A stretch of DNA of 64,000 bases from Solidesulfovibrio carbinolicus (GCF_004135975.1 NZ_CP026538.1:3224001-3288000); one strand, 5' to 3'. Positions 55,868 through 64,000 are shown, numbered from the stretch's first letter. Numbers and translations are program-made. Notes: a model not told the origin generated them from the letters alone.

Positions 55868-57729
55868 CCACCGCCCTCGCCTGCCTGCTCGCCTTCCCCC
55901 TGGCCGGGGCCGTGCTCCAGGCCGCCCTGCGGCCAAAACTCTCCCGGGCCGCCTCCGGAGGACTCGCCGCCCTGGCCATGGCCGCCGCCCTGGCCGCCGC
56001 CCTGGCCGGCGTCTGGAACCTTGGCCCCCAGCCTGTGACCGTCTCCTTCGGCCAGTGGATCGCCTTCGACGGCTTCACCGCTGAATTCTCCATGCTCTAC
56101 AACCGGCTGGCCGGGCTCATGTGCGTCACCGTCACCTTCGTCGCCCTGCTCATCCATCTCTATTCCGCGATCTACATGCGCGAGGACAAGTCCTTCGCCC
56201 GCTATTTCTGCTACTTGAATCTCTTTGTCTTCTTCATGCTGGTCATCGCCCTGGCCGACGACCTCGTCCTGCTTTTCCTGGGCTGGGAGGGCGTGGGCTT
56301 TTGCTCGTTCGCGCTCATCGGCTTCTGGCACGAGGAGCTGCCCAACGTGGACGCCGGCCGCAAGGCCTTTCTCATGACCCGCGTCGGCGACCTCGGCTAC
56401 GTGGCCGCCCTGGGGCTTATCATCGCCGCCTCCGGCTCGGCCTCGCTGACCGGGATAGCCGCCAGCGCCGCCACCATGTCGCCGGAAACGGCCACCCTGC
56501 TGGGGCTGCTCTTCCTCTTCGCCGCCTGCGGCAAATCGGCCCAGTTGCCGCTTTCGGCCTGGTTGCCCGACGCCATGGCCGGCCCCACCCCGGTTTCGGC
56601 CCTCATCCATGCCGCCACCATGGTCACGGCCGGCGTGTATCTGCTCATGCGCCTGGCCCCCATGCTGGCCATGGCCCCGGTAGTCGGAGCCGCCGCCGCC
56701 TTCATCGGCGCGGCCACGGCCCTGTACGGCGCGGCCTGCGCCCTGGCCCAGCGCGACGTCAAACGCATCCTGGCCTATTCCACCATCAGCCAGGTCGGTT
56801 ACATGTTCCTGGCCGCCGGCTGCGGCGACGACGGCGGCGCGTTTTTCCACTTGCAGGCCCACGCCTTTTTCAAGTCGCTGCTGTTTATGACCGCCGGCGT
56901 CATGATCCAGGCCTTCCACGAGGAACACGACATCTTCCGCATGGGCGCGCGCCTGCGAAAAGCCCTGCCCGGGCTTTTTATCCTCTTCGCCTGCGGCGCG
57001 GCCGCCCTGGCCGCCCTGCCCCTGACCTCGGGCTACTTCAGCAAGGGCCGCGCCCTGGCCGACGCCCTGGCCCACCCCGGCCCCATCTTCCTGCTGTCCT
57101 TCGTCATGGGCGCGGCCGCCGCGTTTCTCACCGCCCTCTACGTCTTCCGCATGCTCTTCGTGGCCTTTTTCAGCGATCCGGCCGATCCGGCCAAGCTCGT
57201 GTCCGAACCGGCCCTTCGGCGCATGGAACTCCCCCTGTGGCCCCTGGCCATCCTGGCCGTGGTTTACGGCTTCGCCAATCCGCCCCATTTCCTGGGCATC
57301 CCGGCCCTGCTCGACAGCTATCTGGCCGGAACCGTCGCGCCCCTGCCGCCCGAAACCGAACATGCCGAACTGTTCGTGGAAGTTCTCGACGCGCTCATTG
57401 CCTTGGCCGGCCTGTGGCTGGCCTGGGTGTTCTACAAGCCCGCCCGCCATCCGGTGCCCGCCCCGGCCGGCGCGCTCACAGCCGGCCTGGGCCTGGACGC
57501 CTTTGGCCTGCGCGCCATCGCCCGGCCCTACCTGCGGCTGGCCGCCTGGCTGTGGCGCGGTCTGGACGAGGACGTTCTCGATGGCGCGACAACGGCCACG
57601 GCCTCGGGCGTGGGCCGCCTGTCCCGGGCCGCCGCCCGCCTGGGCTCGGCCCGCCCGGCCACCACCATGGCCACCCTGCTCGGCGCGTGCGCCGTGCTGC
57701 TGGTCTGGTTGGCGGCGCGGTTGGGGTGA
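55864..57729 (+). CDS. nuoL: NADH-quinone oxidoreductase subunit L
   Basis: 621 residues from the ATG at 55864. Antiporter-like proton-pumping subunit: LVLLFLGWEGVGFCSFALIG (Glu of helix 5), KSAQLPLSAWLPDAMAGPTP with Lys and VSALIHAATMVTAGVYLLMR, VKRILAYSTISQVGYMFLA and LTSGYFSKGRALADA. The C-terminal part should form the long lateral helix HL. The usual SGFFSKD has become SGYFSKG. A repeat copy starts 22 bases after its stop. Confidence 0.95.
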   Translation: MTTALACLLAFPLAGAVLQAALRPKLSRAASGGLAALAMAAALAAALAGVWNLGPQPVTVSFGQWIAFDGFTAEFSMLYNRLAGLMCVTVTFVALLIHLYSAIYMREDKSFARYFCYLNLFVFFMLVIALADDLVLLFLGWEGVGFCSFALIGFWHEELPNVDAGRKAFLMTRVGDLGYVAALGLIIAASGSASLTGIAASAATMSPETATLLGLLFLFAACGKSAQLPLSAWLPDAMAGPTPVSALIHAATMVTAGVYLLMRLAPMLAMAPVVGAAAAFIGAATALYGAACALAQRDVKRILAYSTISQVGYMFLAAGCGDDGGAFFHLQAHAFFKSLLFMTAGVMIQAFHEEHDIFRMGARLRKALPGLFILFACGAAALAALPLTSGYFSKGRALADALAHPGPIFLLSFVMGAAAAFLTALYVFRMLFVAFFSDPADPAKLVSEPALRRMELPLWPLAILAVVYGFANPPHFLGIPALLDSYLAGTVAPLPPETEHAELFVEVLDALIALAGLWLAWVFYKPARHPVPAPAGALTAGLGLDAFGLRAIARPYLRLAAWLWRGLDEDVLDGATTATASGVGRLSRAAARLGSARPATTMATLLGACAVLLVWLAARLG

Positions 57730-57750
57730 GAGGGAGAGAGAAGAGAAGAT

Positions 57751-57789
57751 GCCTCCGGCGGCCGGGGGCCTGAGGCCCCCGGACCCCCC
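57751..57789 (+). repeat. GCCTCC palindromic element, copy 7 (between nuoL and nuoM)
   Basis: Same sequence as copy 6 over 39 bases, again followed by ATATGGGG. Oriented with transcription. The 129-base nuoL-nuoM gap is the widest in the operon. Confidence 0.9.
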
Positions 57790-57858
57790 ATATGGGGGAA
57801 GGGGGAAGGATGAGGCCGCGACGGCGGCGAACGGGATAACGTTTAGTATGGAGCCATC

Positions 57859-59340
57859 ATGCGGCAATTGCCCTGGCTGTCCCTGATCATCTTCTGGCCC
57901 CTGGTCGCGGCCTGCGTCATGCCCGCCTTGCGGGGCGACGCCGTCGCCTGCCGCCGATTCGCCCTGCTGGCCGCCCTGGGCGAGCTGGCCCTGTGCGCCC
58001 TGATCGCCGGCCTGTTCGCGGCCGGCTCCTTCGGCCCGGCCCTGATCGAAGACGCCGCCTGGATTCCGTCCTTCGGCATTCGCTACAGCCTGTCCCTGGA
58101 CGGCCTGAGCCTCATTTTCGTGGTCCTGACCGCGCTGATCGGCCTGTGCTGCATGTTGGCCTCGCGCCACGACGACCGGGAGCGCCCGGCCCTCTACTAT
58201 GGCCTCATCCTGGCTTCGCTCACCACCGTCCAGGGCATCTTCCTGGCCTCGGACGTCTTTCTCTTCGCCCTTTTCTGGGAAGCCCAGCTCATCCCGGTCT
58301 TTTTCCTCATCGGCGTCTTCGGCCACGGCGACAAGCTGCGCGTAGCCATGAAGTTCTTCCTCTTTTCGGCCACCGGCGGCCTGCTCATGTTCCTGGCCGT
58401 CATCGCCCTGGGCGTGCTCTCAGCGGGCGCCCCGGACGGCCCGAACTTCGCCCTGGAGGCGCTTACCCGCCTGGACATCCCGCAAAACGTCGGCCGCTGG
58501 CTTTTCGCCGCCTTCGTGCTGTCGTTCGCCATCAAGATTCCTCTGATCCCGGTCCACATGTGGCTGCCCGATGCCCACACCGAAGCGCCCACCGCCGGCA
58601 GCCTCATCCTGGCCGGGTTGCTCCTCAAAACCGGCGGCTATGCGCTCATTCGCTTCGCCCTGCCGCTCTTTCCCGAAGCCGCCCACGCCTTTGCCCCGGC
58701 GCTGACCGTCCTGGGCCTGGTCGGGCTGTTCTACGCCTCGGCCGTGGCCGTGGCCCAGGAGGACGTTAAACGGCTCATCGCCTATTCCAGCATCGGCCAC
58801 ATGGGCCTGGCCGTGGCCGCCATCGTTTCGGGCAGCCGGCTGGCCCTCGGCGGCGCGGTGCTGCTCATGGTCAGCCATGCGCTGACTTCCGGCGGCCTGT
58901 TCTCCCTGGCCGGGGCCATCGGCGAACGTCTGGGCAGCCGGCGCTTTACCATCCTCGGCGGCCTCTGGAACAAGGCCCCGCATTTTGGCGCGGCCTTTCT
59001 GTTCTGCGTGCTGGCCTCGGCCGCCTTGCCGGGGCTGTCCGGGTTCGTGGGCGAGGCCATGATCGTCTTCGGGCTTTTCAAGGTGAACGTCCTGGCCGCC
59101 GGCCTGGCCGTGGCCGGCATGGCCGCGACCTTGGTCTACTTGCTGCGTCTGGCCCGGGACGTGCTCTACGGCCCGCCGCGCTCGGCCCTGCCCTTCCCCG
59201 ACCTGGACGCCCGGGAAACGGTGCTGCTGTCCCTTTTGGCTGTCGGCATCGTCTGGCTGGGCCTGTTCCCCGGGCCGGTCCTGGGGCTGGCCGCCGAGCC
59301 GCTTAACGCCATTGCCGCCCGCGTCTGGCCGGGTCTCTAA
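57859..59340 (+). CDS. nuoM: NADH-quinone oxidoreductase subunit M
   Basis: 493 residues, 14 predicted membrane helices. Antiporter-like: FALFWEAQLIPVFFLIG (Glu of helix 5), KIPLIPVHMWLPDAHTEAPT and AGSLILAGLLLKTGGYALIR, then VKRLIAYSSIGHMGLAVA and GLSGFVGEAMIVFG. One of three proton-pumping subunits. It follows a repeat copy and an 129-base gap and is 12 bases before nuoN. Confidence 0.95.
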   Translation: MRQLPWLSLIIFWPLVAACVMPALRGDAVACRRFALLAALGELALCALIAGLFAAGSFGPALIEDAAWIPSFGIRYSLSLDGLSLIFVVLTALIGLCCMLASRHDDRERPALYYGLILASLTTVQGIFLASDVFLFALFWEAQLIPVFFLIGVFGHGDKLRVAMKFFLFSATGGLLMFLAVIALGVLSAGAPDGPNFALEALTRLDIPQNVGRWLFAAFVLSFAIKIPLIPVHMWLPDAHTEAPTAGSLILAGLLLKTGGYALIRFALPLFPEAAHAFAPALTVLGLVGLFYASAVAVAQEDVKRLIAYSSIGHMGLAVAAIVSGSRLALGGAVLLMVSHALTSGGLFSLAGAIGERLGSRRFTILGGLWNKAPHFGAAFLFCVLASAALPGLSGFVGEAMIVFGLFKVNVLAAGLAVAGMAATLVYLLRLARDVLYGPPRSALPFPDLDARETVLLSLLAVGIVWLGLFPGPVLGLAAEPLNAIAARVWPGL

Positions 59341-59352
59341 GCGAGGAACGTC

Positions 59353-60741
59353 ATGAGCGCCTTTGTCGTCGCCTATTTCCCCCACCTCTGCCTGGCCTTT
59401 GGCGGACTCCTCGTCTTGTGCCTGTCCATGGCCCGGTCCGTGCCGGCCGGCTTTTACCCCGTAACCGCCGGCCTGTTCGCCGCCCTGCCCGGGCTGTGGG
59501 CCGTGGCCGGCCCCCAAGGCGGCAGCCCCATCGCCTGTTTCTACGCCGGCCTGCTTTCGGTCATCGCCCTGGCCACCATCGGCCTGCTCGCCCGCTACGC
59601 TAAGCGCCGGGGCTTTGCCGGCGACGCCCTCTACGGCCTGCTCCTGTGGTCGGCCCTGGGCATGCTACTTTTGGCCGACGCCGACGACTGGATCATGCTG
59701 GCCGTGGGGCTGGAGCTGGCCTCGTTGTGCCTCTACGCCCTCATCGCCGCCCGCCTTGACGACAACCTGGGTACGGAAGCGGCGCTCAAGTATTTCCTGC
59801 CCGGGGCCATGGCCCTGGCCGTGCTGCTTTTCGGCATGGCGCTTATCTACGCCGCCTCCGGCTCCCTGGAGATCGCCGCCTCCCTGGCCGCGCCCGGCCC
59901 CCTGACCGCCGCCGGCTTGGCCCTTGTTCTCATCGGCGTGGGATTTAAGCTGTCCCTGGCCCCGGTGCATCTCTGGACGCCCGACGTCTACCAGGGCGCG
60001 CCGGCCCCGGTGGCCGCCTTCCTGTCGTCGGGGTCCAAAGCCGCCGCCGCCGCCGCCCTGCTCCATGTCTGTTCGGAAGTCTCGCCCGAGGCCAAGGAAC
60101 TGCTCTGGCCGGCCCTGGCCGTAGCCGCCGGCCTGACCATGGCCGTGGGCAACCTCGGGGCCGTGGCCCAGGGAAGCGTCAAGCGCCTGCTCGCCTATTC
60201 CTCCATCGCCCAGATGGGCTACATCCTCATGGCCGCCATGGCCGTCAACGACGGCGGCGGCGAGGCGGCGCTGTTCTACTTGGCCGCCTTCGCGCTCATG
60301 GATCTGGCCGCCTTCGGCGCGGTGGGGGCGCTGTCGGCCGAGATCGGCGACCGCGACGACATCGCCGCCTACCGGGGCCTGGGCTACGTCCATCCCTGGC
60401 GGGCCGGCGTCCTGGCCATCGGCCTGGCCTCCCTGGCCGGCCTGCCGCCCACGGCCGGCTTTGTCGGCAAGTTCCTGGTCTTTGGCGCGGCCCTGTCGGC
60501 CGGCTATGTCGGCTTGGCGGCGTTTGGCATCATCACGGCCGTGGTCGGCGTGTTCTATGCGCTTCGCCTGCTGGCCGCGCTCTACATGCGGGAATCGCTC
60601 ATCGCCCACCCGGCCGCCGTCTACGCGACCGGCCCGGCCGCAACCCTGGCCCTTGGCGTCATGGCTGCGGGCTTGGTCGGCCTGGGGCTGTTCCCCCAGA
60701 CGCTGCTCGGAACCATCGCCGCCCTTTTCGGCGGCGCGTAG
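59353..60741 (+). CDS. nuoN: NADH-quinone oxidoreductase subunit N
   Basis: 462 residues, membrane antiporter-like subunit. It has AVGLELASLCLYALIAARLD, KLSLAPVHLWTPDVYQGAPA and PVAAFLSSGSKAAAAAALLH, VKRLLAYSSIAQMGYILMAA and LPPTAGFVGKFLVFGAAL. This completes A to N, so the operon could give a full NADH-dependent complex I. A terminator-like hairpin follows (60797-60823). Confidence 0.95.
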   Translation: MSAFVVAYFPHLCLAFGGLLVLCLSMARSVPAGFYPVTAGLFAALPGLWAVAGPQGGSPIACFYAGLLSVIALATIGLLARYAKRRGFAGDALYGLLLWSALGMLLLADADDWIMLAVGLELASLCLYALIAARLDDNLGTEAALKYFLPGAMALAVLLFGMALIYAASGSLEIAASLAAPGPLTAAGLALVLIGVGFKLSLAPVHLWTPDVYQGAPAPVAAFLSSGSKAAAAAALLHVCSEVSPEAKELLWPALAVAAGLTMAVGNLGAVAQGSVKRLLAYSSIAQMGYILMAAMAVNDGGGEAALFYLAAFALMDLAAFGAVGALSAEIGDRDDIAAYRGLGYVHPWRAGVLAIGLASLAGLPPTAGFVGKFLVFGAALSAGYVGLAAFGIITAVVGVFYALRLLAALYMRESLIAHPAAVYATGPAATLALGVMAAGLVGLGLFPQTLLGTIAALFGGA

Positions 60742-60796
60742 GCGCGCGTCGAACCTCTTTCTCGTTGCATTCCTTATGAAATCCAGCCCACTGCGC

Positions 60797-60823
60797 GCAA
60801 CAGTTAAACTGTTGCTATTCCTT
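60797..60823 (+). terminator. nuo operon terminator
   Basis: GCAACAG-TTAAA-CTGTTGC (60797-60815), a 7-bp stem, followed by TATTCCTTT. It is about 55 bases after the nuoN stop. The stem is short, so moderate strength. Confidence 0.6.
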
Positions 60824-60840
60824 TAGAAAAACTATATTAT
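60812..60840 (+). promoter_or_regulatory. candidate promoter of the EIIC-EAL gene
   Basis: TTGCTA (60812-60817), 17-base spacer, TATTAT (60835-60840), in an AT-rich stretch unusual for this window. It overlaps the nuo terminator arm and gives a leader of about 130 bases. Confidence 0.45.
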
Positions 60841-60975
60841 TCTCCAACAATACAAAGATATACAGTTGTAGCGACAATGAGCAGGATGAGTTTGGGCCGA
60901 ATCTGACCGCGCGCAATACTTCGTCTCGCCTTACCCGGACAGCCCGCAGCCCGGCTGATCCCAAAAATTTCCCAA

Positions 60976-63114
60976 ATGACCGCATTGATCCAACCCGGCA
61001 GACTGCTCGACGCGACGAGCGCGCATCCCCTGTTCCTGGCCATCAAGCGAAGCCTGACGTTTGTCCTACCCTTGGTCATGTTGGGTTCCATCGCGCTGTT
61101 GCTTCGAAATTTTCCCTCCCCAAACGCGCAGCTGCGCATAGACGCGCTTCTCGGACCCATCGGACTCCAGCTCTGCGACATTCTCATCAACAGTTCGTTC
61201 GGCGTTGCTTCATTGGCGCAACTCTGCGCGCTCAGCGGCGTCAGCGCCATGTATGTCAACCAGAACAACCAAGATCTCCACATCAGTCCGATCATGTCAA
61301 TCTTGGTTGTTCTTTCCTGTTTTTTCATCATCTTGGCGCCAAGCGACACCGCATTTCCCCGCCAGTATTTCTCCATGGACGGAGGACTGCTTCTGGCCAT
61401 GGCCGTCGCCCTCGTGGCCAGCGGCCTCTTCCTCAAGCTTTCCCAGTGCAGAAGCATCATGTTGCCTTTGGATTTGGTCGGCTATGATCCCGTTGTTCGC
61501 GACGGATTCGCCGTCATGCCGGCGGCGATGCTGACCGTGCTTATTTTTGTCGCGATAAAAGGCTGCTTGCTCTTCCTAGGCTTCGGAGATCTTCAAGTCA
61601 GCTTGGCGAGACTGATTGTCTGGCCCTTTACCGGCACAGGCAACGATCTTCTCGTAGCCCTGCTGTACAGTGGCATGTCCCAGATCTTATGGTTTTTCGG
61701 ACTGCATGGCCCGAACCTGCTGCATAGCGTCGAAGCGTCTGTCCTTATTCAAAACGGGATGGCCAATGCCGCGGCTTTCGCCAACGGCACCGTGCCGGAA
61801 TACATCGTTACGAAGACGTTCATTGACACGTTTACCAGAATCGGGGGCTCGGGCGGCACCTTGAGCCTGATTCTGGCCATCGTGTTTTCCAGCCGCGACC
61901 GGGGCATTCGTAAGCTTTGCCTGTTCGCCGTCATTCCATCCTTGTTCAACGTCAACGAACCGCTGCTTTTCGGCGTCCCTCTCGTTCTCAACCCGGTCTA
62001 TGCCGTTCCCTTTCTGCTCGTGCCTATTCTGCAGACCATCACCGCCTATTTCGCCACTATGGCAGAGATTGTCCCCAAAACCGTCGCCCTTGTCACGTGG
62101 ACGTCCCCGCCGCTCCTCAGCGGGTATCTGGCGACGAAATCCATGGCCGGCGTCATGCTGCAATGCGTCAATATCGGCTTGGGATTTTTTGTCTATTTAT
62201 ACTTCGTGAGAATCTCCGATGCCATCAGAAAGAAGAGCAGCATTCGCATCATGCAGAGCCTCTACCAAACAGCCGCGTCCGTGCAGTCGCATCATCTGCG
62301 GAAATGCCTGGACAATCCCGGAGAAGTCGGCAGACTATCCAAGGCGCTGGCCGGCGATCTGGAGAAATGCCTGACGTCCAGAAGCCAGTTGTATATGGTG
62401 TACCAGCCGCAGTTGGATTGCCTAGGTGAACGTGTTGCCGGCGTGGAGGCCCTGCTGCGTTGGCGGCATCCGATTTATGGCGAAATTTCGCCCTTGGTCA
62501 CGGTCGCCCTGGCCGAGGAAGCCGGGCTTATCGACAAGCTCGGCTGTTTCGTCTTGGCCGAGGCATGCGAACAGCGGGCGGCTTGGAGCCGTTTTGTCGC
62601 CCCGGAACTGCGGTTGTCGGTGAACGTCTCGCCAAAGCAATTTCTCAATCCCCGATTCGGCGAAGAGGTCCTCGCCACCATACGAAGCCACGAACTCAAT
62701 CCCCGGCAAATCGAATTGGAAATCACGGAAACGTCCATGCTGGAACCGGACGTGCAGATCCTCGAGTCGTTGACCCAGTTGCAGACCCAGGGCATCCGCG
62801 TGGCCATCGACGACTTCGGCATGGGCCATGCTTCGTTGCGCTATCTGCGCGCGTTTCCCGTCAATACGGTCAAGCTCGACCGCTCGCTGACCGACGCCTG
62901 CGAAAACCGGGTCAACGAACAGATCGCCCGGAGCATGTTGGACTTGTGCCGCAGCCTGAACATTGCTGCTGTAGTGGAAGGTGTCGAGAACGAGGAGCAG
63001 GTCGACAGGTTCCTGTCGTTCGGCTTTCACGTCTTTCAAGGCTACCATTTCAGCCGCCCCCTGCCCGGCGAGGCCTGCCTGGCCTACATCCGGGAACGAT
63101 CCACGCCGGCCTGA
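60976..63114 (+). CDS. fused PTS EIIC-type membrane domain and EAL phosphodiesterase
   Basis: 712 residues. Residues 1-420 are a multi-helix PTS permease EIIC domain of the lactose/cellobiose type, with SRDRGIRKLCLFAVIPSLFN and V-N-E-P-L-L-F-G-V-P (about 325-334), the sugar-site NEP motif. Residues 450-705 are an EAL c-di-GMP phosphodiesterase with all catalytic motifs: VEALLRWRHP (E about 491), LSVNVSPKQF, EITETS (about 583), IDDFGMGHASL, KLDRS and VEGVEN (about 668). No EIIA/EIIB domain or neighbour exists, so the EIIC part probably senses rather than transports sugar. The start at 60976 has a weak ribosome site; the next upstream in-frame stop leaves no other ATG. AT content looks higher than in nuoN. 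Confidence 0.9.
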   Translation: MTALIQPGRLLDATSAHPLFLAIKRSLTFVLPLVMLGSIALLLRNFPSPNAQLRIDALLGPIGLQLCDILINSSFGVASLAQLCALSGVSAMYVNQNNQDLHISPIMSILVVLSCFFIILAPSDTAFPRQYFSMDGGLLLAMAVALVASGLFLKLSQCRSIMLPLDLVGYDPVVRDGFAVMPAAMLTVLIFVAIKGCLLFLGFGDLQVSLARLIVWPFTGTGNDLLVALLYSGMSQILWFFGLHGPNLLHSVEASVLIQNGMANAAAFANGTVPEYIVTKTFIDTFTRIGGSGGTLSLILAIVFSSRDRGIRKLCLFAVIPSLFNVNEPLLFGVPLVLNPVYAVPFLLVPILQTITAYFATMAEIVPKTVALVTWTSPPLLSGYLATKSMAGVMLQCVNIGLGFFVYLYFVRISDAIRKKSSIRIMQSLYQTAASVQSHHLRKCLDNPGEVGRLSKALAGDLEKCLTSRSQLYMVYQPQLDCLGERVAGVEALLRWRHPIYGEISPLVTVALAEEAGLIDKLGCFVLAEACEQRAAWSRFVAPELRLSVNVSPKQFLNPRFGEEVLATIRSHELNPRQIELEITETSMLEPDVQILESLTQLQTQGIRVAIDDFGMGHASLRYLRAFPVNTVKLDRSLTDACENRVNEQIARSMLDLCRSLNIAAVVEGVENEEQVDRFLSFGFHVFQGYHFSRPLPGEACLAYIRERSTPA

Positions 63115-63140
63115 CGGAAGCCCTAAACGAGGCCTTGCCG

Positions 63141-63174
63141 CCCCCCAAGTTACCCCCCAAGCTACCCCCCAAGT
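63141..63174. repeat. three-unit 12-base tandem repeat
   Basis: CCCCCCAAGTTA, CCCCCCAAGCTA, then CCCCCCAAGT, just after the EIIC-EAL stop and before the LOG terminator. No known role; it could be a slippage product. Confidence 0.75.
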
Positions 63175-63183
63175 CGGCCACGG

Positions 63184-63211
63184 AAAAAGGCCCGCGAATG
63201 TTTCGCAGGCC
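63184..63211 (-). terminator. terminator of LOG-family gene
   Basis: On the minus strand, GGCC-T-GCGAA...TTCGC-G-GGCC stem (63189-63211, one mismatch), followed by TTTTT (63184-63188). It lies about 40 bases after the stop at 63252. Confidence 0.75.
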
Positions 63212-63251
63212 CTAGTCGTCACGCCGTTTGATGGGGCAAGCGCCCTTCTCC

Positions 63252-64000
63252 CTATTCCCCTTCCAGCGCTTCCTCGATGTAAGGCGGGATGGGCACGCCG
63301 GCCTTTTTGAGGTTGTCGCGGGCAAAGCGCACCCGGTCGAAGGCGATGCCGTGCTCGCGCCAGTAGGCGGCCGGGTCGTCCACAAAGGCGGCCATGATGG
63401 CGTAGCCTTCCTCATAGGCCCGCACCTCGTGGCAGCAGTTGGCCACCCAGCGCGGCCCAAGCGGGCCAAGGGTCTGGCCGCCGCCGGCCAGATCGCTGGT
63501 CAGCGTCTCGAACTGGCGCAAGGTCTCGCGCCAGAAAGGCTCCCCGCCGCGCCCCAGGCCCAGTGGGTCGATGAAGATGTAGGGCGCGGGCAGGCACTGG
63601 CCGATCTTTAAAAAGGTCAGCGCCATGTTCACTTCGTAGCTCGTGCCGAAGCCGCCGAGGTTGAAGATCTTAAAGAGTGAGCGCCGGTCCAGGATATCCT
63701 GCCGGGTGTTCATGGCCAGGTTGGTGAACTGGGCCACGGCCTCGGGGGCGAAATTGGGCGTCTGGCCGATCTCCTCGGCGTCGATGCCCACGCCCATGCG
63801 GAAGATGCCCAGCGCCGCCGCCGCGTCGTCCACGATGCGCATGACCCCCGGCCCCGAGCCGTGGGCCACGGCAAACCCCTCGCCCAGGCGCGGATGGTCG
63901 CGCATGTTTTTGAGAAACGCGGCGATGGGTTCGGTCAGGACCGGCCCCAGCACGTCGCAGGCCGACCCGAACATGGCCATGGTGGTGTGGATGCGCGGCA
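63252..64000 (-). CDS. LOG-family (Rossmann-fold, lysine-decarboxylase-like) protein, 5' end outside window
   Basis: At least 249 residues; the frame is open to the right edge (RIHTTMAMFGSACDV), so the start is probably beyond 64000, although an ATG at 63980 is possible. LOG-type motifs: MAMFGSACDVLGP-like first strand, AHGSGPGVMRIVDDAA and the L-G-G-F-G-T-S-Y-E loop corresponding to P-G-G-x-G-T-x-x-E. The family holds cytokinin-riboside phosphohydrolases and proteins of unknown nucleotide-hydrolase role. The G-G-x-G-T core and the Glu are intact. Substrate cannot be named. Confidence 0.8.
   Translation of the reverse strand, partial: PRIHTTMAMFGSACDVLGPVLTEPIAAFLKNMRDHPRLGEGFAVAHGSGPGVMRIVDDAAAALGIFRMGVGIDAEEIGQTPNFAPEAVAQFTNLAMNTRQDILDRRSLFKIFNLGGFGTSYEVNMALTFLKIGQCLPAPYIFIDPLGLGRGGEPFWRETLRQFETLTSDLAGGGQTLGPLGPRWVANCCHEVRAYEEGYAIMAAFVDDPAAYWREHGIAFDRVRFARDNLKKAGVPIPPYIEEALEGE

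Noticed and set aside
55840-58326. 828-codon minus-strand open frame across nuoL and nuoM
   Set aside because: Gln/Gly/Ala-rich antisense frame opposite conserved nuo genes; typical third-position GC artefact.

Overview
The window is very GC-rich, tightly packed bacterial DNA. It most resembles a deltaproteobacterial sulfate reducer of the Desulfovibrio/Solidesulfovibrio type. This is inferred from the mix of genes (flagellar hook operon, many glycosyltransferases, a full complex I, HlyD export, c-di-GMP enzymes), from strong GC bias in third codon positions, and from a repeated GCCTCC...GGACCCCC palindrome between genes. No rRNA, tRNA, CRISPR array, transposase or phage gene was found.

Layout. 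1-1721: a partial BioD-like/phosphotransacetylase-N-domain ATPase (minus) and RNase III (plus). 1982-7593 (minus): flagellin, then hook protein FlgE, hook cap FlgD and hook-length protein FliK. 7707-13208 (minus): three overlapping surface-glycan genes (GT9, GT2, CgeB-like) behind an overlapping STAS/anti-sigma-kinase pair. 13288-19656 (minus): dtd, queD, a hairpin-rich island, dnaE and a two-domain thioredoxin reductase. 20327-25569 (minus): a MurG-like glycosyltransferase, a sigma-54 activator with a dead receiver domain, another glycosyltransferase and a secreted polysaccharide deacetylase with a leader terminator. 25905-31061: a secreted helical protein, an O-antigen ligase-like protein, a pseudopilin-like membrane protein, an exported alpha-acetolactate decarboxylase and an MlaF-type ATPase. 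31383-46167 (mostly plus): NeuB-type sialic/pseudaminic acid synthase, six glycosyltransferase or glycosyltransferase-associated genes, an EAL-CBS-GGDEF protein, and an HlyD adaptor with a Pro/Ala/Gly-rich partner.

46296-60741 (plus) is a complete complex I operon, nuoA-(BCD)-E-F-G-H-I-J-K-L-M-N, in which NuoB, NuoC and NuoD are one 793-residue polypeptide. It is followed by a membrane protein joining a PTS EIIC permease domain to an intact EAL phosphodiesterase. The window ends in a LOG-family protein (minus).

Themes. Much of the accessory content concerns the cell surface: flagellum, flagellin or LPS glycosylation, polysaccharide modification, export, and two c-di-GMP enzymes that could link these to motility and attachment. 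Two families of small repeats are scattered through the window. One is a palindromic element with seven copies, two of them inside the nuo operon and one forming the C-terminal codons of the GGDEF protein. The other is an AT-rich palindrome, once within a 106-bp MITE-like element, whose ends coincide with the stop codons of neighbouring genes. The most unusual items are the EIIC-EAL fusion, the NuoBCD fusion, the stop-codon-abutting element and the pseudo-receiver sigma-54 activator.
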